This document shows positions 21,717 to 29,384 of a stretch of DNA of 29,650 bases, in pieces (position 1 is the first letter of the stretch; each line of letters opens with the position of its first letter). Below the pieces are notes generated by a model. It ran no database searches and was not told the DNA's origin. It saw nothing but the letters and a program-made list of their open reading frames with translations. Made by a program: the position numbers and the translations under genes. The DNA is taken from positions 1 through 29,650 of the forward strand of contig JAHLWZ010000649.1 of NCBI GenBank assembly GCA_020536535.1, written 5' to 3'. Source of the stretch: Pelomyxa schiedti. Taxonomy: Eukaryota > Evosea > Pelobiontida > Pelomyxidae.

Positions 21717-22892
21717 ATGAACAGCAACGAGGCCCCGTGTACATTGAAGCGCAGCATCGCGACTCTGGATGCGTGTCAGCAGCTCCTCGCGTTTGCATGT
21801 GCGAGCCACCCACGGTGCGGAGCCACCAGCCCCGCGCGGGCCCTGTGGCTCCACGGCCCGTCCCTGGCGATCGCGGTGCGCGACGCGTGCTGCGTGAGGG
21901 GGAGGACGAGCCCGCGTGGTGCCCCCGGTCGTGGAGCTCCACAGAGGCTGTGCCTTGTCGTGATGAGGAGCGGGCTGGTCACGTTTGGGATCTCCCCTGT
22001 TTTGCTTGGTGTCACCCACGATCCTGCTGTGACGCAGTTCAATTTTTTTGAGGCACTCGTTGGTTGCGACCGTGTACTGAAAATAGACGAGAGTGGGGAC
22101 TTCGCGCTGTTTGACAGGGATTGTGGGACCCTGGCCAGGGTTGTACTGAGGAGGGCAGATTGGGGTTCACGGGGCTATTTTCCTCATGGTGTCAGCAACA
22201 ACGAGAGGTGGCTGATGTGGTGCACAGAGGGAAAGATTGTGGTTTTTGACCTGTGCTGTGATGAGCCAAGGGAATCGAGGGTGACTGTGAGTGATACTTT
22301 CTCAAAAAGAGAGCTGCACTTCATTTGGTCAAAGTACATCCTCGACGAGGTTGTTCTCATTGTTAAAGATCGTGCTGAGGGCTCAACAAAGTTTGTCAGT
22401 GTCAGTGTTGAGAGGACCTTCACTGAGAAACGCCTGTGTGTCTTGAGTGTGACTTCAGTTCCAATTGAGGATGTCTCAGGTGTGCATGATTTTTATCATG
22501 GAACCCTGCACATGAAGGGCTCAGATGTTGAGTGTGTGGTGGTTAACAATGGCTATGGTGTTGTTCACGTCGCTCTGCCCAGTGGAAAACTGCAGTACCT
22601 CACAAGGGAGTCCTGTTCACTGTCACAGTTGAACAAGCACCAGTTCTGCATTCAGTCATTCCCACGAGGGCGACCACCATTGTTTGAGGTGTGGGACTGC
22701 CGCAACGTGACAGCACCACTGAGTTCCATTGAGAGCCCTGACCACACTGGTGTTGTTGGGGGGTCAGGGTTCCTGTTTTCCACAACAGATGACACACTGA
22801 CTGTGACAGAGGCATCCTCTGGGTTCCTCATTCTCACCCTCTCCCTCAGTGTGCAACACGTCATGATCTTCCAGGCCCGTTCTTACTTGTGA
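21717..22892 (+). CDS. Subfamily B protein, copy 1 (function unknown)
   Basis: Intronless, 391 aa. Conserved blocks in order: SIATLDACQQLLAFACASHP, RCGATSPARALWLHG, FGISPVLLGVTH, LVGCDRVLKI, NNERWLMW, GKIVVFDLCCDEPRESRVTV, SKYILDEVVLIV, ERTFTEKRLCVLSVTSVPIE, GVVHVALPSGKLQYL, LSQLNKHQFCIQS, FEVWDCRNVTAPLSSIE, GGSGFLFSTTDDTLTVTEAS and a final LILTLSLS. Several of these align with exon 2 blocks of the subfamily A genes (EMIVVDLHAP, TFTTKNLEIL, STFCIHS, TQLWECGN, GGSGFLFVV), so A and B are homologous. The short strand-turn-strand units with WD-like ends suggest a beta-propeller after an alpha-helical N-terminal segment; this is inference. It follows the Hint gene by 87 bp on the same strand and is paralogous to the gene at 23253. 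Confidence 0.9.
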   Translation: MNSNEAPCTLKRSIATLDACQQLLAFACASHPRCGATSPARALWLHGPSLAIAVRDACCVRGRTSPRGAPGRGAPQRLCLVVMRSGLVTFGISPVLLGVTHDPAVTQFNFFEALVGCDRVLKIDESGDFALFDRDCGTLARVVLRRADWGSRGYFPHGVSNNERWLMWCTEGKIVVFDLCCDEPRESRVTVSDTFSKRELHFIWSKYILDEVVLIVKDRAEGSTKFVSVSVERTFTEKRLCVLSVTSVPIEDVSGVHDFYHGTLHMKGSDVECVVVNNGYGVVHVALPSGKLQYLTRESCSLSQLNKHQFCIQSFPRGRPPLFEVWDCRNVTAPLSSIESPDHTGVVGGSGFLFSTTDDTLTVTEASSGFLILTLSLSVQHVMIFQARSYL

Positions 22893-22975
22893 GTGAACTT
22901 GGTTGGAGTACACATAAAAAGAAGTTTGGTGAACATTCCTGTTTTCACACAACAAAAAAGTTCCCCGCACGGTCA

Positions 22976-23200
22976 TCTTCCCGGATCACCACCACAATCG
23001 GCGACTCTGCGTGGGTACGACCAGATGACTGCGTTTGCTGCCGCGAGCCCCCTGTGGCTCCACGGCCAGTTCGTCGTCAAGTCTCTCCACCGCGCCTGCT
23101 GCTGCGCTTGCGCCACCGCCCCTGTGCGTGCTGGTGTTGGTGTTGGTGTTGGTGTTGTGTGTGGGTGATGGTTGTGGTGGAACTAGCGTGGTCCGTGGGC
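22976..23200 (+). pseudogene. Truncated subfamily B relic 1
   Basis: The frame through 23005-23165 gives SATLRGYDQMTAFAAASP, LWLHGQFVV and HRACC, a shortened version of the N-terminal block of subfamily B (ATLxxxQQLLAFACASHP, LWLHG, DACC) lacking the RCGATSPAR part. A GTGTTG repeat (about 23129-23155) and a Val/Gly-rich tail follow with no further B blocks. The start shares TCTTCCCGGATCACCACC with relic 2 at 24528. No full-length product is possible. Confidence 0.6.
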
Positions 23201-23221
23201 GCCGTGTGATGCTAAAGCGTG

Positions 23222-23252
23222 AACATTTCTCTTTCATTGTTTCACATAAACC
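23222..23252 (+). promoter_or_regulatory. Conserved 5' flank of subfamily B gene 2
   Basis: The counterpart of 21685-21716, immediately before ATG 23253. It is nearly identical apart from a one-base indel and one substitution. It marks the 5' boundary of the tandem duplication unit. Confidence 0.4.
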
Positions 23253-24428
23253 ATGAACAGCAACGAGGCCCCGTGTACGTTGGAGCGCAGCATCGCGACT
23301 CTGGGTGCGTGTCAGCAGCTCCTCGCGTTTGCATGTGCGAGCCACCCACGGTGCGGAGCCACCAGCCCCGCGCGGGCCCTGTGGCTCCACGGCCCGTCCC
23401 TGGCGATCGCGGTGCGCGACGCGTGCTGCGTGAGGGGGAGGACGAGCCCGCGTGGTGCCCTCGGTCGTGGAGCTCCACAGAGGCCGTGCCTCGTGGTGCT
23501 GAGGTGCGGGCTGGTCACGTTTGGGATCTCCCCGGTTTTGCTTGGCGTCACCCACGATCCCGCCGTCGTGCCGCAGGTCAATTTCTTTGAGGCACTCGTT
23601 GGTTGCGACCGCGTACTGAAAATAAGCGAGAGAGGGGACCTCGTGCTGTTTGACAGGGATTGTGGGACGACCAGGGTTGTACTGAGGGGGGCAGACTGGG
23701 GTTCACGGGGCTATCTTCCTCATGGTGTCAGCAACAACGAGAGGTGGCTGATGTGGCGCACAGAGGGAAAGATTGTGGTGTTTGACCTGTGCTGTGATGA
23801 GCCAAGGGAATCGAGGGTGACTGTGAGTGATACTTTCCCAAAAAGAGAGCCGCACTTCATTTGGTCAAAGTACATCCTCGACGAGGTTGTGCTCATTGTT
23901 ACAGATCATGCTGAGGGCTCAACAAAGTTTGTCAGTGTCGATGTTGAGAGGACCTTCACTGAGAAACGCCTGTGTGTCTTGAGTGTGACTTCAGTTCCAA
24001 TTGAGGATGTCTCAGGCCTGTATGATTTCTATCATGGAACCCTGCACATGAAGGGCTCAGGTGTTGAGTGTGTGGTGGTTAACAATGGCTATGGCGTTGT
24101 TCACGTCGCTCTGCCAGGTGGAAAACCGCAGTACCTCAGAATGGAGCCCCCTTCACTGTCACAGTTGAACAGGCACCAGTTTTGCATTCAGTCATTCCCA
24201 CGAGGGCGACCACCATTGTTTGAGGTGTGGGACTGCCGCAACGTGACAGCACCACTGAGTTCCATTGAGACCCCCGAAGACTTTTCTGTTTTTGGGGGGT
24301 CAGGGTTCCTGTTTTCCACAACGAAGGGCACACTGACTGTGACAGAGGCATCCTCTGGGTTCCTCGTTCTCACCCTCTCCTTCAGTGTACAACACGTCAT
24401 GATAAACCAGGCCCGTTCTTACTTGTGA
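23253..24428 (+). CDS. Subfamily B protein, copy 2 (function unknown)
   Basis: Intronless, 391 aa, the same length as the copy at 21717 and nearly identical to it over long stretches, starting with MNSNEAPCTL. It has all family blocks: QQLLAFACASHPRCGATSPA, FGISPVLLGVTHDPAV, NNERWLMW, GKIVVFDLCCDEPRESRVTV, SKYILDEVVLIV, VERTFTEKRLCVLSVTSVP, SQLNRHQFCIQS, FEVWDCRNVTAPLSSIE, GGSGFLFSTTKGTLTVTEAS. Differences cluster around the loop before EALVGCDRVLK and in the segment after LSSIE (TPEDFSVF instead of SPDHTGVV), which copy 2 shares with the minus-strand gene at 24915-26120, a hint of gene conversion. The start was chosen by the conserved 5' flank. Role unknown. Confidence 0.92.
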   Translation: MNSNEAPCTLERSIATLGACQQLLAFACASHPRCGATSPARALWLHGPSLAIAVRDACCVRGRTSPRGALGRGAPQRPCLVVLRCGLVTFGISPVLLGVTHDPAVVPQVNFFEALVGCDRVLKISERGDLVLFDRDCGTTRVVLRGADWGSRGYLPHGVSNNERWLMWRTEGKIVVFDLCCDEPRESRVTVSDTFPKREPHFIWSKYILDEVVLIVTDHAEGSTKFVSVDVERTFTEKRLCVLSVTSVPIEDVSGLYDFYHGTLHMKGSGVECVVVNNGYGVVHVALPGGKPQYLRMEPPSLSQLNRHQFCIQSFPRGRPPLFEVWDCRNVTAPLSSIETPEDFSVFGGSGFLFSTTKGTLTVTEASSGFLVLTLSFSVQHVMINQARSYL

Positions 24429-24914
24429 GCGCACTCGCAAGTAAGGCGACACCTAGTGCCTTTATAAGGCGGGGACAACGCCGTTGTAGGCACACGCTAA
24501 AGTAATAAACATGCCCATGTCGGCAGCTCTTCCCGGATCACCACCGAGACTTATGCATGTGCCGCAGTGCTGCTGGTGTTGGTATCGGTGGGGGTGGTGG
24601 CTGTGGAACTGGAGTGCTCCGTGGAAGGTGTGTGAAATTCTTTCCATGGAAACGGGCATCTTGTCACAACTGAGCAGGTCATTGCGTGCACGCTCCAAGT
24701 GTTTATACCCTGGAAATCATTGTCAATCGGCCTCTCTTTTCTTTGAAACATCACACAACGGGTGACAATGGTGCCCCATTGTCGTGAAAATCTGGTGACA
24801 GGCCTAAATGGCTCTGAAAACCGCGGCATATTTTCTTTTTGAAGTCTTATAAAGTTAAAACACTTCCACTTTAAGAAATGCACAAGAGAACTCTCAGCAG
24901 AGTAGCACTGGTGG
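24429..24914. other. Intergenic region with subfamily B relic and small palindromes
   Basis: 486 bp between convergent stops of two B genes. It starts with two small inverted repeats (GCCTT-TAT-AAGGC at 24458-24470 and ACAACG-C-CGTTGT just after). Relic 2 follows at about 24528-24640. The remainder is unremarkable, with a TTATAAAG near 24848. No convincing gene is seen; the short open frames here have no family features. Confidence 0.6.
24528..24640 (+). pseudogene. Truncated subfamily B relic 2
   Basis: It opens with the same TCTTCCCGGATCACCACC as relic 1 and goes on to a GCTGCTGGTGTTGG / GGTGGCTGTGGAACT stretch matching 23125-23185. The intervening B-like block is further reduced. Its distance from relic 1 (1552 bp) nearly equals the distance between the two B genes (1536 bp), so gene and relic were duplicated as one unit. 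Confidence 0.55.
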
Positions 24915-26120
24915 TCACAAATAAGAGTGGTCCTTGTGTATTGTGATGTGTGAACTGAGGGAGAGGGTGAGAATAAGTAACCCAGAGGATGCCTCTGTCA
25001 CAGTCAGTGTGTCTTGTGCTGTGGAAAACAGGAACCCTGACCCCCCCAAAACAGAAAAGTCTTCGGGGGTCTCAATGGAACTCAGTGGAGCTGTCACGTT
25101 GCGGCAGTCCCACACCTCAAACAATGGTGACAGCTGCCTTGGAAATGACTGAATGCAGAACTGGTGCCTGTTCAACTGCGACAGGGAACAGAACCCCCTT
25201 TTCAGGTACTGCAGTTTTCCACCTGGCAGGGCGATATGAACAATGCCAAATACATTGTCGCCCACAACACACTCCACACCTTCTGCCTCTTCTCCCTTCA
25301 TGTGCAATGCGTCTCCGACGGATTCATATGTATGACCTGCAGGGAGCTTGTCACTTCGAACTGAAGTCGTGATGCACAGGCGTTTCTCCGTGAAGGTCCT
25401 CGAAACGTTGACAGTGATAATATTTGCTGAGCACGCACCTTCCGGAACAAGGAGAACAACCTCGTCGAGGATGTACTTCGACCAAATGCAGTGTGCCGCT
25501 CTCCCAGAGACAGTATCACTCACAGTCACCCTCGATTCCCTTGGCTCATCGCACCACAGGTCAAACACCACAATCTTTCCCTCTGTGCATAAAATCATCC
25601 ACCTCTCGTTGTTGGTGATGCGCCAAAGCGCATCTGGTTTAGCCCAGTCTTCCCTCTTCATGACAACCTTGGCCGCCGTCCCACAGTCGAGTTTTGGCGG
25701 CACCCGCCTGTCGCACAGCACCAGATCCCTGCCCGCGTACTCGCGGCACCTCAAAACGCGGTCGCAGCCAACCAACCAGTCCGTCACCCCGCGACACCAC
25801 TCGGTCACAGCCGCGCCGCGAGTGACACCGAGCAAAACAGGCGAGATCCCAAACGTGATGAGGCCGTACCTCGTGGTGAGGCAGAACCCCTGCACGCCGG
25901 CGCCGCCGCCACAACCGGGATCACGGCGCACGCTCGCCTCTCTCACGCAACAGGCGTCGCGGACCGCGATCGCCAGGGACGGGCCGTGGAGCCACAGCGA
26001 CCGCGCTGCGCTGGTGGCTCCGCACCGCGGGTGGCTCGCACACGCGAACGCGAGGAGCTGTTGCCGCGCATCCAGATTCGCCACGCTGCCCGTCAACGCG
26101 AATGCCCTGTTGCGACGCAT
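24915..26120 (-). CDS. Subfamily B protein, copy 3 (function unknown)
   Basis: Intronless, 401 aa, minus strand, ATG at 26120. Blocks: SVANLDARQQLLAFACASHP, RCGATSAARSLWLHG, DACCVREASV, FGISPVLLGVTRG, LVGCDRVLRCREYAGRDLV, NNERWMI, GKIVVFDLWCDEPRESRVTV, SKYILDEVVLLV, SRTFTEKRLC, SQLNRHQFCIQS, FEVWDCRNVTAPLSSIE, TPEDFSVLGGSGFLFST. It has a few extra residues after VGCDR and in the GEEAEGVECVV loop. It lies 148 bp downstream of the subfamily A gene at 26269-27724 on the same strand and converges with copy 2. The upstream DNA carries AATAAAAAAACTTTAATAAAG, which may be both the 3' end signal of the A gene and the promoter region of this one. The plus-strand open frame at 25348-26136 is its antisense shadow. 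Confidence 0.9.
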   Translation of the reverse strand: MRRNRAFALTGSVANLDARQQLLAFACASHPRCGATSAARSLWLHGPSLAIAVRDACCVREASVRRDPGCGGGAGVQGFCLTTRYGLITFGISPVLLGVTRGAAVTEWCRGVTDWLVGCDRVLRCREYAGRDLVLCDRRVPPKLDCGTAAKVVMKREDWAKPDALWRITNNERWMILCTEGKIVVFDLWCDEPRESRVTVSDTVSGRAAHCIWSKYILDEVVLLVPEGACSANIITVNVSRTFTEKRLCITTSVRSDKLPAGHTYESVGDALHMKGEEAEGVECVVGDNVFGIVHIALPGGKLQYLKRGFCSLSQLNRHQFCIQSFPRQLSPLFEVWDCRNVTAPLSSIETPEDFSVLGGSGFLFSTAQDTLTVTEASSGLLILTLSLSSHITIHKDHSYL

Positions 26121-26268
26121 AATAAAAAAACTTTAATAAAGAAACTTTTTTTCTTGCGAATGTGATGATGGAGGGATCACAACAAAGCACGTGCGAGAGC
26201 AATTCTCCTCACATCTCTTTGAAGGACAGAAAAATTGTTTGTGGGTTACACACAGGGGGATGTTGACA

Positions 26269-27724
26269 TCACAACAAAGATGGGTCTGGATCGATGAACA
26301 AAAGTTGGTTCTGGTGCTGTAACGACAAGGAGAGTGTGACCACCACAACACCAGAATCAGCGTCAGACACCGCAATGGTGTCACGACAAACAACAAACAA
26401 GAACCCCGACCCCCCAACAACCTGACGGGCGGGGGGTTCATGCTCAATTGTCCTCACTGGCCCAGCTGCCGTGTTCCCACATTCCCACAATTGCGTGAAC
26501 GCGCAATCCCCATCCTCCTGTGAGAGATCCCGTTCGTGAGGATGTACGCAGAACGTGCAGGTGTCAAGCTGTGACACGGCCGCCCTGTTGTTCTCCCCAA
26601 TCGGAACCACATCACCAGTGGCGCTGTCGATGTGGAGCACCCGATTATTCAGGGTATTCAGCACGATCACGCGGGTGTTGTCAGCCTTCTTCTTCAGAAG
26701 AAGTGCCATGCAACACTCGTCCCATTCGTCCGTTGCCTCAGGATTGGCCACTCTGAATTGCGTCAAGATCTCGAGGTTCTTGGTGGCGAATGTCCTCTCG
26801 ATGTCGATGATGATGAACATTACGGAAGAGGGGTCGGCCTTCATTTGAACGGCCAGAGCCAGTTCGTTGGGCCAGTGAACGCTCGAGAACAGGTACGAGA
26901 GGGCCCATGGGAAATGCGAGATAACAATGTGTGTGCTGGTTGAATAGGGGTCAGGCACGTGCAGGTCCATCAGGATCATTTTGCTGTCGCCGGACCACAC
27001 CATCCACTTCTCCTTGGCATGCAAAGAGTATGTATACATTTCACTTGGGGTAACATCAGGGATCTTAATTAGCTTCCCTGAGTGACGTAAGGTAATATTA
27101 CAATAATACATGGAAGTATTGTATTATTGTGGTTATACATGCATAAATTATTGCATATTAATATACATATACTCATGACATTCATGGATGCCTGTGCGCC
27201 CTGGAGCACGTACCTCCTCCTGTATGATCGATACGGCGGTAGCAATAACCCCCAGCCTGATGGTCCCACGTGACGTACGTGTCGGCATCAACAACCGCCC
27301 CAGATGCGAACTGGACCGAGGATTGCCACAGGCGTCCAGCCACCGTGGGCACCTCCGTGACTCCCAGCGTGGTGGGCGAAACCCCCAGCGTAACGTACAT
27401 CGCCCAGCAGTCCGCGCCCTCCCACATCCTCCCCTCTTTGTCCCCCATTTCTTCGACCTCGAGCATGAGCCCGAACCGTCTTGGTGGATGGGAGGGCAGG
27501 GCGAGGCAGTGGTCGGCGGCGATTGTGCGGGCCAGCCACGGCCCCCCACCACAACCACAGCCACTGTGGTTGTTGTTGTTGCTGGTGTGCCACAGGAGGC
27601 GCGCGGGCGACGACGCACCGCACCGGGGGTGCCACGACGTCGCGAACGCCACAAGTTGCTCGCGGGCGTATAATGCGACGTGGGAGCGCTGGAGTGTGAA
27701 GGGGCCCCGGCAGTTTGTAGTCAT
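26269..27724 (-). CDS. Subfamily A protein, copy 3 (function unknown)
   Basis: Minus strand, exons 27724..27214 and 27077..26269, 439 aa. The 136-bp phase 1 intron matches the other A copies (GAG|GTACGT donor, CTCAG|GG acceptor) and contains ATACATG/ATTATTG AT-rich repeats. Exon 1: HVALYAREQLVAFATSWHP, RCGASSPARLLWHTSNNNNH, a Gly/Cys loop, LGVSPTTLGVTEVPTVAG. Exon 2: KWMVWSGDSKMILMDLHVP, FSSVHWPNELALAVQMKAD, ERTFATKNLEILTQ, LDTCTFCVHPHE, TQLWECGNTAAGPVRTIEHE, GGSGFLFVVCRDTIAVSDAD. It lies among B genes rather than near the other two A copies. Its ATG is 53 bp from the divergent B gene at 27778. Role unknown. Confidence 0.88.
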
Positions 27725-27777
27725 CTTGGAACGTTCTGATTGGCTGATCAGATTCAGTCAAATCGCAGAAAAACAAA
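27725..27777. promoter_or_regulatory. 53-bp divergent intergenic region
   Basis: The whole gap between the ATGs of the minus-strand A gene and the plus-strand B gene. It contains GATTGGCTGATCAGATTC, with an inverted CCAAT box (ATTGG) and a TGATCA palindrome near its middle. CCAAT elements work in both orientations in many eukaryotes, so a shared bidirectional promoter is a reasonable inference. Confidence 0.45.
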
Positions 27778-29007
27778 ATGAGGGCCTACTACGACAACAA
27801 CGCCCCGCTGGTGTCGTTGACGCGCAGTGTTGCGACTCTGGATGCGCGGCAGCAGCTCCTCGCGTTCGCAAGCGCGAGCCACCCGCGGTGCGGAGCCACC
27901 AGCGCGGCGCGGTCGCTGTGGCTCCACGGCCAGTCGGCCGCGGCGGCGGTCCGCGACGCCTGTTGCGTGAGGGGGGGGGGGGCGAGCGCGCGCTGCGACT
28001 GTGGTTGCGGCGGCTGGGCACAGAGGTTCTGTCTCGTCGAGAAGACGAAGAGCGCCGTTCTCGTCACGTTTGGGATCTCCCCTGTTTTGCTTGGTGTCAC
28101 CCACGAGCCTGCTGTGGTGAAGTGGGGGAACACGCTTACGCACCGGTTGGTTGGCTGCGACCGCGCTTTGACGTGCTGCGAGGAAGCGGGCAGGGCGTTG
28201 GTGCTGTGCGACAGGGGTGCCCACGGCTGGGACTATGGGACGGCCAAGGTTGTCATGACCAGGGCAGAGTGGGAGAGCCCAGGGGAGCGCTGGCGCATCA
28301 CCAACAACGAGAGGTGGATGATGGCGTGGATCGAGGGCAAGATTGTGGTGTTTGACCTGTGGTGCGATGAGCCAAGGAAATCGAGGGTGACCGTGAGTTA
28401 CACTTGCTCGAAAAGAGAGCCGCACTTCATTTGGTCAAAGTACATCCTCGACGAGGTTGTGCTCATTGTTCCGGATGCAGAGGCCGAGGGCTCAAAAAAG
28501 TTTGTGGCTGTTGATGTTTTGAGGACATCCGCGGAGAAACGCCTGTGTGTCATGAGTGTGACCTCGGTTCCAATTGGTAATGTGTGGAGTGATATGTATG
28601 GTGAGAGCTTGCACATGAAGGGAGAAGAAGGTGTGGAGTGTGTTGTGGTTGACAATGCCTTTTACCATGCTGACCCTGGCATTGTTCACGTCGCTCTGCC
28701 AGGTGGAAAACTGATGTACCTCACAAGGGGCACCTGTGGCCTGTCACAGTTGAACAGGCATCAGTTCTGCATTCAGTCATACCCACAAGGGCAACCACCA
28801 TTGTTTGAGGTGTGGGACTGCCGCAACGTGACATCGCCGCTGAGTTCCATTGAGACCCCCGAAGTCACTGTTATGCTTGGGGGGTCAGGGTTCCTGTTTT
28901 CCACAACGAATCACACACTGACTGTGACAGAGGCATCCTCTGGGTTCCTCGTTCTCACTCTCTCCCTCAGTGTTTCACAAATGATTTCCAGCTCATCCTA
29001 CTTGTGA
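27778..29007 (+). CDS. Subfamily B protein, copy 4 (function unknown)
   Basis: Intronless, 409 aa, the longest B copy. Blocks: SVATLDARQQLLAFASASHP, RCGATSAARSLWLHGQ, a Gly run (GGGG) with a Cys/Gly loop, FGISPVLLGVTHEPAVV, LVGCDRALTCCEEAGRALV, NNERWMMAW, GKIVVFDLWCDEPRKSRVTV, SKYILDEVVLIV, EKRLCVMSVTSVPI, GIVHVALPGGKLMYL, SQLNRHQFCIQS, FEVWDCRNVTSPLSSIE, GGSGFLFSTTNHTLTVTEAS. The AARSLWLHG and CEEAGRALV features are closest to copy 3, so copies 3/4 and 1/2 form two sub-branches. The G9-10 tract near 27971 makes this spot prone to sequencing or slippage errors, but the frame is kept. The long plus-strand frame at 27270-28355 crosses it in another frame and is not a gene. Confidence 0.9.
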   Translation: MRAYYDNNAPLVSLTRSVATLDARQQLLAFASASHPRCGATSAARSLWLHGQSAAAAVRDACCVRGGGASARCDCGCGGWAQRFCLVEKTKSAVLVTFGISPVLLGVTHEPAVVKWGNTLTHRLVGCDRALTCCEEAGRALVLCDRGAHGWDYGTAKVVMTRAEWESPGERWRITNNERWMMAWIEGKIVVFDLWCDEPRKSRVTVSYTCSKREPHFIWSKYILDEVVLIVPDAEAEGSKKFVAVDVLRTSAEKRLCVMSVTSVPIGNVWSDMYGESLHMKGEEGVECVVVDNAFYHADPGIVHVALPGGKLMYLTRGTCGLSQLNRHQFCIQSYPQGQPPLFEVWDCRNVTSPLSSIETPEVTVMLGGSGFLFSTTNHTLTVTEASSGFLVLTLSLSVSQMISSSSYL

Positions 29008-29057
29008 AAGTGATTCCCAGAGTAGAAGTTTCGCATTTGTTCAAAAAAAATGGTGGG

Positions 29058-29325
29058 AGTGGACGAGCGTTAGTCTGCGTCGCGCCGGAGCTCCACAGAG
29101 GTTCTGTCTCGTAGTGATGAAGAGCGGCCTCGTCACGTTTGGGATCTCCCCTGTTTTGCTTGGTGTCACCCACGAGCCTGCCGTGAGGGAGTCGTTTTTC
29201 GAGTTGCTCGTTGGTTGCGACCGCGCCTGAAGATCAACAGGGGCGGGGACCTAGCGCTGTTATTTGAGGTTCCCACTGTCAAAAAATGCATCGTCACAGA
29301 GGCATCCTCTGTGTTGGTGATTTAA
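29058..29325 (+). pseudogene. Decayed subfamily B copy
   Basis: From about 29086 the sequence encodes QRFCLVVMKSGLVTFGISP and VLLGVTHEPAV, then LVGCDR, all B blocks. A small deletion after CGACCGC shifts the frame into TGA (29228), although the shifted frame continues LKINRGGDLAL. It then jumps to the C-terminal VTEASS block, so most of the gene has been deleted. Nothing of the N-terminal block remains upstream except the region before the QRFC motif. Confidence 0.8.
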
Positions 29326-29384
29326 GGCAATGCCACCACAAGCAGGCTTTTGCCTGCTAGTCAGGCTTTTCAACATAAAAAGAA
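29326..29384. other. Perfect hairpin and T-rich spacer
   Basis: AGCAGGC-TTTT-GCCTGCT at 29341-29358 is a perfect 7-bp stem with a four-T loop, followed by a partial echo (AGTCAGGCTTTT). It lies between the decayed B copy and the 3' end of the minus-strand gene. It may be a 3' processing signal or the end of a small mobile element. Confidence 0.5.

Noticed and set aside
23125-23160. GTGTTG repeat as a possible regulatory or telomere-like array
   Set aside because: Only a few units, inside a decayed B relic; best explained as slippage in a Val/Gly-coding stretch.
22986-23555. 189-aa minus-strand frame between B copies
   Set aside because: Antisense of B copy 2 and relic 1; the same shadow appears opposite every B gene.
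25348-26136. 262-aa plus-strand frame
   Set aside because: Fully antisense to B copy 3, which carries all family blocks on the minus strand.
27270-28355. 361-aa plus-strand frame
   Set aside because: It joins antisense of A copy 3 to a wrong frame of B copy 4; neither half has family-like features.
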